Shown here piece by piece: positions 10,130-19,064 of a DNA stretch of 64,000 nucleotides. Both the position numbers and the translations under genes were made by a program. The notes below the pieces were generated by a model that saw only the letters and a program-made list of their open reading frames with translations, was not told where the DNA came from and made no database searches. The stretch spans positions 1 through 64,000 of the forward strand of contig JAAXNY010000016.1 of assembly GCA_013420905.1 (NCBI GenBank), in the 5' to 3' direction. This DNA comes from Collybia mongolica (Eukaryota > Basidiomycota > Agaricomycetes > Agaricales > Clitocybaceae). Positions within the stretch are counted from its first letter, which is position 1. Each line of letters begins with the position of its first letter.

Positions 10130-11313
10130 TCAGTCATCATCATCATCATCACTATCCTCACTCATCTCGCTATCCTCACTCTCGTCACTATCCTCACTTT
10201 CTGTATCGTCCTCATCTTCCCAATCATCATCATCCTCCTCCTCCTCCACGCTCATGTTTTTGATGTAAGAATACATATCGGTGGGAATTGCATCCTTCTG
10301 CATGGCTTCAATCTCACTAAGTTCTTGTGCCCAGCTCAGGCCCTCTGTAAAATTTAGTGAATTTCTTCTGAGGGCATACTTTAACATCTGGAGTTTCTCC
10401 ATCAATGCAGGTTTGATCCGACGGCATCGAGGTGCCATTGTTTCTTTTCCAGATGAGAAAACTCGTTCGCAAGGGACACTTGATGCCTGAATTGGTATAA
10501 CATCCATGGCCACTGGAAACAATTTTGGGTAGCATTCCCGTGAATTCTGTAAAAATCATTAATCCCTCGAGTTTATACCATTGGATAGTGAAACAATATA
10601 CCTGCCAAAATTGCAAAGCTGAAACTTCTGACACTGGATCTGACAAATATCAATCAACTTCAGCCTCGACTGTGTGCTCCCGAGCAGGGATCTGATGCCG
10701 ATTCAATCCCAGAATATCACATGAGGACTGTGGTTTGCGCTGAGCTTGTGCACCTGGAACAGGATTTGGAGGTGGAGTAGATGCAGAGGACTCATGAGAT
10801 TTGACCTATAGTCAGTAAATTGTTACCAGGGATACGAAGATATTGTTATTCAAATACTTACAGCATCAACCAATTTCTTTTTCGCATGCTCATACTTCCA
10901 CACACTATCTCGGTATGGGTTGAGTTTAAATCGAGGATCCAAGGCTATAAAAGAACACATGCTTGAATGTGGCATATATATCAAGAAGAGATGACATACC
11001 CATTGCAATGGTATATGCTGGAACATTGTCAAGATCCATGGAGTATTCTTGCAATTTGTTGAGTCCAGGTTCGATAACCCTGGCAAACCGCATGTTGTCT
11101 TCTCCAAGTTCCTGCCATCCCTGCATGAAGGCTGAAAAGGCAAAGATGGTATAACAAAGAGTTGGAGTAGCTTCAGCACCAAGAATATCCTGGAACGCAT
11201 GAGGAACCTAGTCAGCAATATGAGTGCTATAATTCTGAATAGTAGAATGAAGCAATACTTGAAGAATTTCTTTATAATCTTCTAACAGACCCCACTCCTC
11301 ATCTGTGAGTTGA
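10130..11313 (-). pseudogene. hAT transposase, C-terminal half, with introns
   Basis: Minus-strand exons in order: a short exon from 11313 (L-T-D-E-E-W), then V-P-H-A-F-Q..L-G-A-E, then after a 55-base intron (10999-10945, GT..AG) A-L-D-P-R-F-K-L-N-P, a linker exon, and the hAT dimerisation domain at about 10540-10280 (S-S-V-P-C-E-R-V-F-S-S). The tail (about 10280-10130) is an acidic D/E/S repeat. A TGA interrupts the linker (V-D-stop-Y-L-S-D). The 5' half is absent because the chromovirus LTR starts at 11314 inside the gene. Normally such a protein cuts and joins its own element; this piece lacks most of the catalytic core. Confidence 0.85.
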
Positions 11314-11736
11314 TGTAAGGGGAACTCCATTTCCGCCTTACTTCGCCGATCTAGCCTTACTCCGCCGAATCTCACTCAATTACATTCACTACATCGCACG
11401 TTCATTACCTACGCCCACACGCACCCCCACTCTCTACTTCGCGTGCAGTTCGCCGCCGGACTTTGCACTTGTTCGGACTATCAAGGGCACGGTCACGTGA
11501 CCTTCGCTAGCCCAACGCATGTTGTCGTACCGCACCGGGAACGTGTATTTAATGTAGTACTAGGTATATAGCACACCCCCCCTGATGGAGGCTCCTCAGA
11601 GAATTCTCTTAGGATCCCCTCCACCAGGTGAGTAGTACATATGTCGTACAAGTGAATACATCAACTTAGGATCCCCTCCACCAGCGTCGGCCCGCTCTAC
11701 TAAGTTCGCACGCACTCCGCCGGAGTTGCCCTTACA
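11314..11736 (+). repeat. 5' LTR of chromovirus B (423 bases)
   Basis: Starts TGTAAGGGGAAC and ends GCCCTTACA. It interrupts the hAT gene; the preceding five bases GTTGA are the expected target duplication of the second chromovirus insertion, whose mate should lie off-window left. A TATA-like GGTATATAG is near 11563. Confidence 0.93.
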
Positions 11737-11742
11737 GTAGAA

Positions 11743-11761
11743 GTCTCTCACCAGCAGAGAC
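11743..11761 (+). other. Hairpin immediately after the chromovirus LTR
   Basis: GTCTCT (11743-11748), 7-base loop, AGAGAC (11756-11761). The bases after the LTR do not begin with TGG, so the usual tRNA primer site is not evident. Self-priming as in Tf1 is a possibility but no complementary LTR segment was found by eye. Confidence 0.45.
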
Positions 11762-11896
11762 CGCGACCTCACCGCAGCCATTGCCAAATTCCGATCAGCA
11801 GAAACTGTCAGCTCCGATACAGAATCCGTCAAGACCGCGCGAGAATCGCCCTCTCCACCCTCCTCCGAACTAGAAGTGGAACTCCTACTCCGGCTG

Positions 11897-13039
11897 ATGG
11901 ACGCCAAAACGAGGATGGATAACATCGAACGAGACGTAGGAGATCTCAATAGGAAGGCGGAGGAACAAGCCGAGCAGCTTAAGAAGCTCACCGACAGCAT
12001 CAACGCACTGATCGCGCTCCAAACCGCGGCTCCCCCACCCCCGGTCAATACCCCTGCACCCAGCGCCCCTGTAAATAATGTATCAACACCTCCCCCCACG
12101 ACCCACGTTAATTCGGGACGACCTTCGGCACTCCGGCCATTGCTTCCTGATGACTTCGACGGATTGCGCGAACGAGGGCGTGCGTTCATTAACGCATGCG
12201 AACTGTATATAAATCTTGTACCACACCAGTTCGCGGATGAAGTGACGCAGGTACGGTGGGCGTACACCTTCATGAAGAAAGGCCGAGCGTATCTGTTCGT
12301 GGACCGGGCCATGCGATACCAGACCGCTACCGGGAACCCGAAGTACGCGACATGGGCCCTATTCCACGCCGACTTCGCGGTCAACTTCTTCGTGCAGAGC
12401 AAAGCGCAGCGGGTGATTACGAGGTTGGAAACGAGCAGCTACCACCAAGGATCGCGATCGGTGGACGACTACACGGATGAGTTCAGGGATCTCATCGACA
12501 AGTCGGGATACAAGGAGGGGTTGACGATTGTGGTGAAGTACCGGAAGGGACTGAGCGGGGAGATTCAGTCGCAGATCGCGACAATGGCAGTGGGACGACC
12601 AGCAGACGATCAGCCGGAACAGTGGTATGTAGCGGCGATGAAGTGCGATGAAAACCGCCTCACCAACGAGGCCTTCCTGAGCACTAAACCGGCGGCTCGC
12701 GCACCTCCTGCACGCACTACCTCGGCGTTTCGCGCACCGCCGCACTTCTCAGCCCCGACGCTGCAACGGATGGCGCCACCACCACCTCCGCCGCCCCCTG
12801 CTCTCCCTCCACCGGTTCCGATGGATGTAGATGCGATGCGGAGGGCTCGAACAAACATCGAGACCTGCCACCGATGTAAGCAGCCGGGCCATTTCCAGAA
12901 GGACTGCCCCCTCCGCTACGACACGCGGTTCATGTCAATGGAGGAGCAGCATGAGTTCGCGCAGCACATCTTCGCGATGATAGACGCACAAGTCGAACCG
13001 CCGGCGGAAGAAGAGGGTTTTGTAGCGGACAGCGAGTGA
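11897..13039 (+). CDS. gag: Chromovirus gag (copy B)
   Basis: 380 codons from the ATG at 11897. Residues 1-40 form a coiled coil; a Pro/Ala-rich linker follows; about 85-260 is a capsid-like helical domain (D-D-F-D-G to the R-K-G-L-S-G-E-I region); then a long proline run and one CCHC knuckle (C-H-R-C-x4-H-x4-C) near 335. It ends at TGA 13037-13039. The frame is open upstream to about 11741 without an ATG. A slippery heptamer GGGTTTT lies at 13015-13021, eight codons from the end, in the register needed for -1 shift into pol. Confidence 0.9.
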   Translation: MDAKTRMDNIERDVGDLNRKAEEQAEQLKKLTDSINALIALQTAAPPPPVNTPAPSAPVNNVSTPPPTTHVNSGRPSALRPLLPDDFDGLRERGRAFINACELYINLVPHQFADEVTQVRWAYTFMKKGRAYLFVDRAMRYQTATGNPKYATWALFHADFAVNFFVQSKAQRVITRLETSSYHQGSRSVDDYTDEFRDLIDKSGYKEGLTIVVKYRKGLSGEIQSQIATMAVGRPADDQPEQWYVAAMKCDENRLTNEAFLSTKPAARAPPARTTSAFRAPPHFSAPTLQRMAPPPPPPPPALPPPVPMDVDAMRRARTNIETCHRCKQPGHFQKDCPLRYDTRFMSMEEQHEFAQHIFAMIDAQVEPPAEEEGFVADSE

Positions 13040-13077
13040 ACAGGAAGAGGGTTTTGTAGCGGACAGCGAGTGAACAG
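13010..13077 (+). repeat. 34-base tandem duplication across the gag/pol junction
   Basis: Unit 13010-13043 is repeated exactly at 13044-13077. Because 34 is one more than a multiple of three, the duplication moves pol from the -1 frame into the gag frame behind the gag TGA. Both units contain GGGTTTT. Confidence 0.95.
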
Positions 13078-16000
13078 TACGCCCTCGCTGTCATCTGTAA
13101 ACAGGTTCGCGTGTTTAGAAGTTGAGAATACAATTGAAATTTCCCAAACACCCGAAACTACTACAGAAGCCGTACAAGATACCATCCCTGTCCCTAAACC
13201 GCCGCGCCAGAGACTCCCCCGATGGGAACGAGCTCTACCCAAGCGATTCGTAGTCGCCGCCACCCCCAGCACTTGCTCGCTGAAGCTCAAGATTGAACTT
13301 CAGACGACCGACACAGGCGAGACATTCGCGACGAACAGCTTGGTAGACTCGGGAGCAACGGGCCTTTTCATCGATTCTGAATTCGTGCGGAGGAACAGGT
13401 TGACCTCGCGCAAGCTAGTTCGCACTATTCCGGTGTTCAACGTCGACGGCACTCCGAACGAGAACGGGTCTATTTCGGAGATCGTAGACCTCATCCTCCG
13501 GTACAACGGTCACTCAGAACGCACCCACTTCGCGGTCACCAGCCTAGGGAAGCAGGATCTCATACTGGGCTACACTTGGTTGCAGGAGCACAACCCGGAG
13601 ATCAACTGGCAGACCAACGAGGTGAAGATGAGTCGCTGTCCCGACAAATGTCGGACCTGCGCGAACGAGGTTAAATCGGAAAAGGCGGAGAAGCGTAAAT
13701 TGGAGGCCCGCATCAACGCCTGTCGCGCAGGACCCATGCCCGAACCAGAAACAGAAATTGGAGAGGTTCCCGACTCTGAGCACGAAGGAGATATCGCCCT
13801 TGAAGATTGCATCGAAGAGGGCGACCATATCTTCGTGGTCAACATCGGCAAACCAGGACAGTTTCAGAAGGCATCGGAAGAGATTCGGACAACCCAAACC
13901 ATCTCGCAGCGACTAGCGGAAAAGATCCAAACGGAAGCCCGGAAGAACGCGTCCCAGCAGATCGCAGACTCCTTTGATCGTAATGTGCAACCCAAGACGT
14001 TTTTCGATCTAGCACCGGCGCACGTCCACGAATTTGAGGATGTGTTCTCCAAGACGTCCTTCGACGCTCTCCCAGATCGCCGACCGTGGGACCACGCGAT
14101 CGAACTCGTCCGCGACGCAGAAGGGAAATCCTGCAAGGTCTACCCGCTCTCAGTCGCCGAACAAGCGGAGTTGGACAAGTTCCTCGAGGAGAACCTCGCC
14201 TCTGGTCGGATCCGCCCCTCCAAATCGCCAATGGCTTCGCCGTTCTTCTTTATCAAGAAGAAGGACGGTTCGCTACGCCCGGTACAGGACTACCGCGTTC
14301 TCAATTCGCTGACGATCAAGAACAAATACCCACTCCCACTCATCTCCGACCTCGTCAACAATCTTCGGGGAGCGAAATACTTCTCCAAATTCGATGTTCG
14401 CTGGGGATACAACAACGTCCGAATTAAGGAAGGTGATGAGTGGAAGGCCGCATTTCGCACAAACCGCGGAATTTTTGAGCCCCTGGTAATGTTCTTTGGT
14501 CTCACTAACTCGCCGGCAACGTTCCAAACCATGATGAACGAGATATTCCACGATCTCATCATGGAAGGAGTGGTATGTGTCTACATCGATGATATTCTAA
14601 TCTACACAAAGACACTCGCCGAACACCGCCGAATTACGAGGTTAGTTCTCCAGCGACTCCGCGAACATAAACTGTACCTGCGACTGGACAAATGCGAATT
14701 CGAGAAGACCCGAATCGAGTATCTGGGGCTCATTATCTCGGAGGGGCAGGCGGAGATGGACCCGGTCAAGGTTGCCGGAGTAGCGGAATGGCCAACGCCC
14801 ACGAACAAGAAGCAAGTGCAATCCTTCTTGGGCTTCACGAACTTCTATCGGCGGTTCATTTGCGACTTCTCCCATATTGCGCGGCCATTGTTTGATCTCA
14901 CCGGTAAAGACGTGCCTTGGAAGTGGGGTGAGTCGGAGCAGGAGGCATTCGAAGGGTTGAAGGAAGCGGTGTCGTCTAAACCGGTACTGATGTTCGCAGA
15001 CGACAACCGGCCGTTTAGGGTGGAGGCAGATAGTTCGGATTTTGCGACCGGCGCAGTACTTTCGCAACTCAGCCCGGAGGACGACAAGTGGCACCCGATC
15101 GCGTTTTCGTCAAAGAGCCTCAACGCGGTCGAGCGGAATTACGAGATACACGACAAGGAAATGCTCGCCATCATTCGCGCACTCGAAGAATGGCGACACT
15201 TCCTTGAAGGCGCGCGACACGACTTCGAGATCTGGACAGACCACAAAAATCTAGAGTACTTCCGGACGTCCCAGAAGCTAAATCGGAGACAGGCCAGGTG
15301 GTCACTGTACCTCTCCCGATTCAACTTCTCGCTGCACCACAAGCCCGGACGAAGTATGGGTAAGCCAGACGCGCTATCTCGCCGAGCGGACCACAGCAAT
15401 GGAAGCGAGGATAACCGCGATCTAGTCCTCCTCAAACCGGAGTTGTTCACAATCCGCGCGTTGGAAGGAATGGTCGTGGAAGGAGAGGAAAGGGACATTC
15501 TGCGGGATATTCGGAGAGGCAATCGCGAGGGACATCAGGAGGAAGCGGTGGTGAAGGCAGCGCAGGAGTTGAAGAAGTCCGCAGGAAAATCGGTTCGGAG
15601 CGCAGAGTGGAGGGAAGCGCAGGAGTTGCTGTATTTCCGCGATTGCATCTACGTCCCAAAACACGCTGACCTTCGCAGACGTATAGTTGCGCAACATCAC
15701 GATTCGCGAATTGCGGGACACACCGGAAGATGGAAGACGTTGGAACTCGTATCGCGCAATTACTGGTGGCCTCAAATGTCGCGCTACATCGGCGAATACT
15801 GCAAGACATGCGACCTCTGTCTCCGAACAAAGGCTCAGCGTCAACTTCCAAGCGGCGAACTTAAACCGCTGCCGATTCCGGAAGGTCACTGGGACGTCGC
15901 AAGCGTGGATTTCATTGTGGAACTCCCCGAGTCGCAAGGGCATGATGCGATCATGGTAGTGGTGGACACGGTGGGTAAATGTGCGCACTTCATCCCAACC

Positions 16001-17020
16001 ACGACGACAATTACCGCGCTTGGATCGGCGAGGCTTTACCTCCAGCATGTGTGGAAGTTGCACGGCTTACCGAAGGCTATGGTCTCCGACCGAGGGGTAC
16101 AGTTCGTGGCGGAATTCACAAGAGAGTTATATCGCATGCTTGATATTAAACTCACAGCGTCTACGGCGTACCACCCACAGACAGACGGACAGACCGAGCG
16201 AGTGAACCAGGAACTGGAGCAGTATCTCCGGTTATTCGTCAGCGAGCGACAGGACAACTGGGTTGACCTTTTACTGCTCGCCGAATTCCAGTACAATAAC
16301 CACGTCCACTCCTCGACACAGCACTCGCCGTTCTTCCTGGACACCGGTCAACATCCACGCATGGGCTTCGAACCACAGACCGCACCATCCCGGCTGGAAA
16401 CCGCGAACGAATTCCGCGACCAAATGAAGGACACCCTCGAGGAAGCCCACGCCGCATTAGCCAAAGCCAAGGACGAGATGGCGATGTACTACAATCGCCG
16501 CCGAAACCCAACACCCGACTACCAGGTTGGAGACCGGATGTATTTGGATTCGCGCGACATTCGTATCACTCGACCGTCGCAGAAACTGGCTCACCGCTAC
16601 ATCGGGCCCTACCCCATCGAAGCCAAGGTTGGATCGCACGCCTACCGCCTCAAACTTCCGCCGGCGCTATCGCGCATCCACCCGGTCTTCCATGTTGTCA
16701 AACTCCTACCCGCGCCGCACGACCCAATACCCGGTAGAACGGTCACCGAAGTCCCTGAACCCACTCTCATAGACGGCGAGGTACATTATGAGGTTCAGGA
16801 GATCATGGACAGCCGGATTTACAGGAACAAGCTGCAGTACCTGGTCGCCTGGAAGGGCTACAGCTACGAACAGAACACCTGGGAACCCGCTGACAAGGTG
16901 AATGCGGACGAGTTGGTTGCCGAATTCTACAGACGCAACCCCGGAGCACCGCGACGCGTACAATGCGTCCAATTCGCACAGATCCCGTTCCAACGCCGGC
17001 GTGAAGACACGCGAACCTAG
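13040..17020 (+). CDS. pol: Chromovirus Pol: protease, RT, RNase H, integrase, chromodomain
   Basis: Open from the codon after the gag TGA to TAG at 17018-17020; the segment from 13070 alone encodes 1316 residues. Counting from there: retropepsin with V-D-S-G-A-T near 92; RT with Y-I-D-D near 505; RNase H with D-H-K-N-L; integrase HHCC zinc finger (H-H-D-S..C-K-T-C-D-L-C) and DDE core (V-D-F-I-V, V-S-D-R-G, T-E-R-V-N-Q-E); C-terminal chromodomain (Y-E-V-Q-E-I..V-A-W-K-G-Y..T-W-E-P) at about 1235-1285. The chromodomain is known in the group to direct integration to modified histones. No ATG precedes the protease, so expression needs recoding. No stops or frameshifts were seen. Confidence 0.93.
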   Translation, partial: TGRGFCSGQRVNSTPSLSSVNRFACLEVENTIEISQTPETTTEAVQDTIPVPKPPRQRLPRWERALPKRFVVAATPSTCSLKLKIELQTTDTGETFATNSLVDSGATGLFIDSEFVRRNRLTSRKLVRTIPVFNVDGTPNENGSISEIVDLILRYNGHSERTHFAVTSLGKQDLILGYTWLQEHNPEINWQTNEVKMSRCPDKCRTCANEVKSEKAEKRKLEARINACRAGPMPEPETEIGEVPDSEHEGDIALEDCIEEGDHIFVVNIGKPGQFQKASEEIRTTQTISQRLAEKIQTEARKNASQQIADSFDRNVQPKTFFDLAPAHVHEFEDVFSKTSFDALPDRRPWDHAIELVRDAEGKSCKVYPLSVAEQAELDKFLEENLASGRIRPSKSPMASPFFFIKKKDGSLRPVQDYRVLNSLTIKNKYPLPLISDLVNNLRGAKYFSKFDVRWGYNNVRIKEGDEWKAAFRTNRGIFEPLVMFFGLTNSPATFQTMMNEIFHDLIMEGVVCVYIDDILIYTKTLAEHRRITRLVLQRLREHKLYLRLDKCEFEKTRIEYLGLIISEGQAEMDPVKVAGVAEWPTPTNKKQVQSFLGFTNFYRRFICDFSHIARPLFDLTGKDVPWKWGESEQEAFEGLKEAVSSKPVLMFADDNRPFRVEADSSDFATGAVLSQLSPEDDKWHPIAFSSKSLNAVERNYEIHDKEMLAIIRALEEWRHFLEGARHDFEIWTDHKNLEYFRTSQKLNRRQARWSLYLSRFNFSLHHKPGRSMGKPDALSRRADHSNGSEDNRDLVLLKPELFTIRALEGMVVEGEERDILRDIRRGNREGHQEEAVVKAAQELKKSAGKSVRSAEWREAQELLYFRDCIYVPKHADLRRRIVAQHHDSRIAGHTGRWKTLELVSRNYWWPQMSRYIGEYCKTCDLCLRTKAQRQLPSGELKPLPIPEGHWDVASVDFIVELPESQGHDAIMVVVDTVGKCAHFIPTTTTITALGSARLYLQHVWKLHGLPKAMVSDRGVQFVAEFTRELYRMLDIKLTASTAYHPQTDGQTERVNQELEQYLRLFVSERQDNWVDLLLLAEFQYNNHVHSSTQHSPFFLDTGQHPRMGFEPQTAPSRLETANEFRDQMKDTLEEAHAALAKAKDEMAMYYNRRRNPTPDYQVGDRMYLDSRDIRITRPSQKLAHRYIGPYPIEAKVGSHAYRLKLPPALSRIHPVFHVVKLLPAPHDPIPGRTVTEVPEPTLIDGEVHYEVQEIMDSRIYRNKLQYLVAWKGYSYEQNTWEPADKVNADELVAEFYRRNPGAPRRVQCVQFAQIPFQRRREDTRT

Positions 17021-17031
17021 AAGGGGGGTAA
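17021..17031 (+). other. Polypurine tract of chromovirus B
   Basis: AAGGGGGGTAA directly before the 3' LTR; the expected plus-strand primer site. Confidence 0.8.
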
Positions 17032-17448
17032 TGTAAGGGGAACTCCATTTCCGCCTTACTTCGCCGATCTAGCTTACTTCGCGCTCACTCAATTACATTC
17101 ACTACATCGCACGTTCATTACCTACGCCTACACGCACCCCCACTCTCTACTTCGCGCGCAGTTCGCCGCCGGACTTCGCACTTGTTCGGACTATCAAGGG
17201 CACGGTCACGTGACCTTCGCTAGCCCAACGCGTGTCGTCGTACCGCACCGGGAACATGTATTTAATGTAGTACTAGGTATATAGCACACCCCCCCTGATG
17301 GAGGCTCCTCAGAGAATTCTCTTAGGATCCCCTCCACCAGGTGAGTAGTACATATGTCGTACAAGTGAATACATCTCTTAGGATCCCCTCCACCAGCGTC
17401 GGCCCGCTCTACTAAGTTCGCGCGCACTCCGCCGGAGTTGCCCTTACA
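17032..17448 (+). repeat. 3' LTR of chromovirus B (417 bases)
   Basis: TGTAAGGG..CCCTTACA, followed by CCGAG (17449-17453). It matches copy A's 5' LTR with three differences. It contains two direct copies of CTTAGGATCCCCTCCACCAG. Confidence 0.93.
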
Positions 17449-18294
17449 CCGAGTAAACATGCACCGCCGCCGAGATCATACGGAATAACCACCGCCGGTC
17501 CCATATCACGAGTTCGCCGCCGCCGAAGTATTGACTCTCACCAAACATCATGCCGACCGCTTTCCTCAACGATTCCCGCTGTGGCTCAGTCGCCGCTGCC
17601 GCCGCTGGATATCCCTTCGTCGATCGCGCCGCCGACCACCGACTCCGAAGTCACGTCTTCATGTTCCTTCAACATGTACATATCGTTGGTATGGCCACAC
17701 CGACGTGCCTGGTGGGCACAGACACCGAAGTATAGAGTCCGCCTTGTAGTATGAAACATAACGACGCATTCCCACACCGACCCTGTATCTAATTTATCTA
17801 GCTCCTCCTTCATGTTTCCTTGGTCACATCTGTAGACACAGACTCCGGCCTAGGGTACAATTTTTAGTATAAATACCTCTGTATTTTACTTACTTGACGG
17901 AAATATAATAAACTACCTTCTCTCTCTCTCTCTCTCTCTACGGAGCTCTCGCTCTCTTATAAGACGCGTCCAAACTTTGCACCGAAGTCGCATCCCGCAC
18001 TGAACCCGTTACGCCGAACGCTCGGACATCGCACCACTGAGTCCTGTTCACCGTACAGTCATACTGCGTCGCCAACCGACGCGCCTCCGAAGTCGTGACC
18101 ACCGACTCCGACGATCTCCAACCCCCCTTCACACCTGCCGTCTGACACCCTTCTCCGGTATATTCCCATTGCCTTTGCTACACTGATCTTCGCTCTTTCT
18201 GCATAGGAATTCCTCTATTATTTTACAACTAGAGGCCCGCTCGGAGTTACAAGTCAGACGACTTAACACACTCCCAGTGAACTCGGTACTGTCA
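17449..18294 (+). repeat. 5' LTR of element C, right-hand part
   Basis: Continues the 9266-9347 piece; together 923 bases against 925 for the 3' LTR. It ends GTACTGTCA, forming TGACA..TGTCA inverted ends. A TATA-like TATAAATACC is near 17870, about 50 bases before a (CT)n tract at 17920-17939, plausibly the promoter and R region. Many differences between the two LTRs are C/T or G/A at CpG. Confidence 0.9.
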
Positions 18295-18297
18295 TTT

Positions 18298-18315
18298 TGG
18301 AGCCCACCGCGAGGG
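18298..18315 (+). other. Primer-binding site of element C
   Basis: TGGAGCCCACCGCGAGGG, three bases after the LTR; identical to the G1 site (6421-6438). Confidence 0.85.
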
Positions 18316-18626
18316 ATTTCCAATCATTGAAGGCAGAAGATCCTGTGTTGCAGCACAGAATCTCCGCGAGGAGGTTAACCGCGCAGTTAACAACCCTATC
18401 AACCCGCAGATATCTCGGGTATCCTTTGAATCGCGTACGTTGGTAACACCTCCGAACACCATTGTCCAGCAACGCAATAGTACAATCTATTTGGATATTG
18501 AGTTTTCTTTACCGCCCCTCCGTTCCCTCACCACGCCTGACCCTTCCATTGCCTCCGACTTCTCCAGTGACGAATCATTCACCGCTCCGACATCCCCATC
18601 CACTCCCACACCTATCTCCACTCATC

Positions 18627-19064
18627 ATGTCCGAAACACCATCACCTGCTCTCGCAATGGGCCCGACCGTCTACCACATGCCGGCCCGAACACACAACAC
18701 AGCGCTGAAGTTTGACGGCCAGGCCACCTCACTTCAGAGGTTCTTCACCGACTTCGAACACTTCGCCGACCTCGTCAATCTTCCCGATCCCGAACGCAAA
18801 AGGGACATTGTAAAGTACTTAGACGTCGAGACCGCGCACTTCTGGCAGAGGCGGCCCGAGTTCGCCGACATCAATAAGACCTATGCCCAGTTCAAAGACG
18901 CAATCACGACCCTGTATCCCGGAGCAATCTTGGAAGAACGTTTTCGGATCAACAACCTCGATCAGCTCGTCGGAGCAACCCAGAGGAACGGTATTCAGAC
19001 ACTCGCCGAATTCGGAGACTTCTTCCAAAAAGACCGCCGAGGTCAATATGCAAGAGCATCTTGA
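18627..19064 (+). pseudogene. gag: Element C gag, truncated
   Basis: From ATG 18627, about 145 codons match the Ty3/Gypsy gag core: K-F-D-G, R-F-F-T-D-F-E-H-F, F-W-Q-R-R-P, Y-P-G-A. Near 19030 the frame breaks and no zinc knuckle is found before the protease region, so part of gag is deleted. The upstream frame from 18462 has an ATG but is low-complexity leader. Confidence 0.75.

Larger units (their letters stand above)
11314..17448 (+). mobile_element. Chromovirus (Ty3/Gypsy) copy B, full length
   Basis: 5' LTR 11314-11736, gag, pol with chromodomain, purine tract, 3' LTR 17032-17448. The flanks do not form a duplication (GTTGA before, CCGAG after), and the two LTRs differ more from each other than B's 3' LTR does from copy A's LTR, so B is a recombinant of two insertions. 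All domains are open except for the single TGA between gag and pol. Confidence 0.95.

Noticed and set aside
11737..11760. Search for a tRNA primer-binding site in the chromovirus
   Set aside because: No TGG start near the LTR end; only a hairpin is present, so no primer site is claimed.
14086..16344. Many 60-210 codon frames inside chromovirus pol
   Set aside because: Shadows of the 1316-codon pol frame.
17449..17453. CCGAG read as copy B's own target duplication
   Set aside because: B's 5' flank is GTTGA; the matching CCGAG is at copy A. Taken as evidence of inversion instead.
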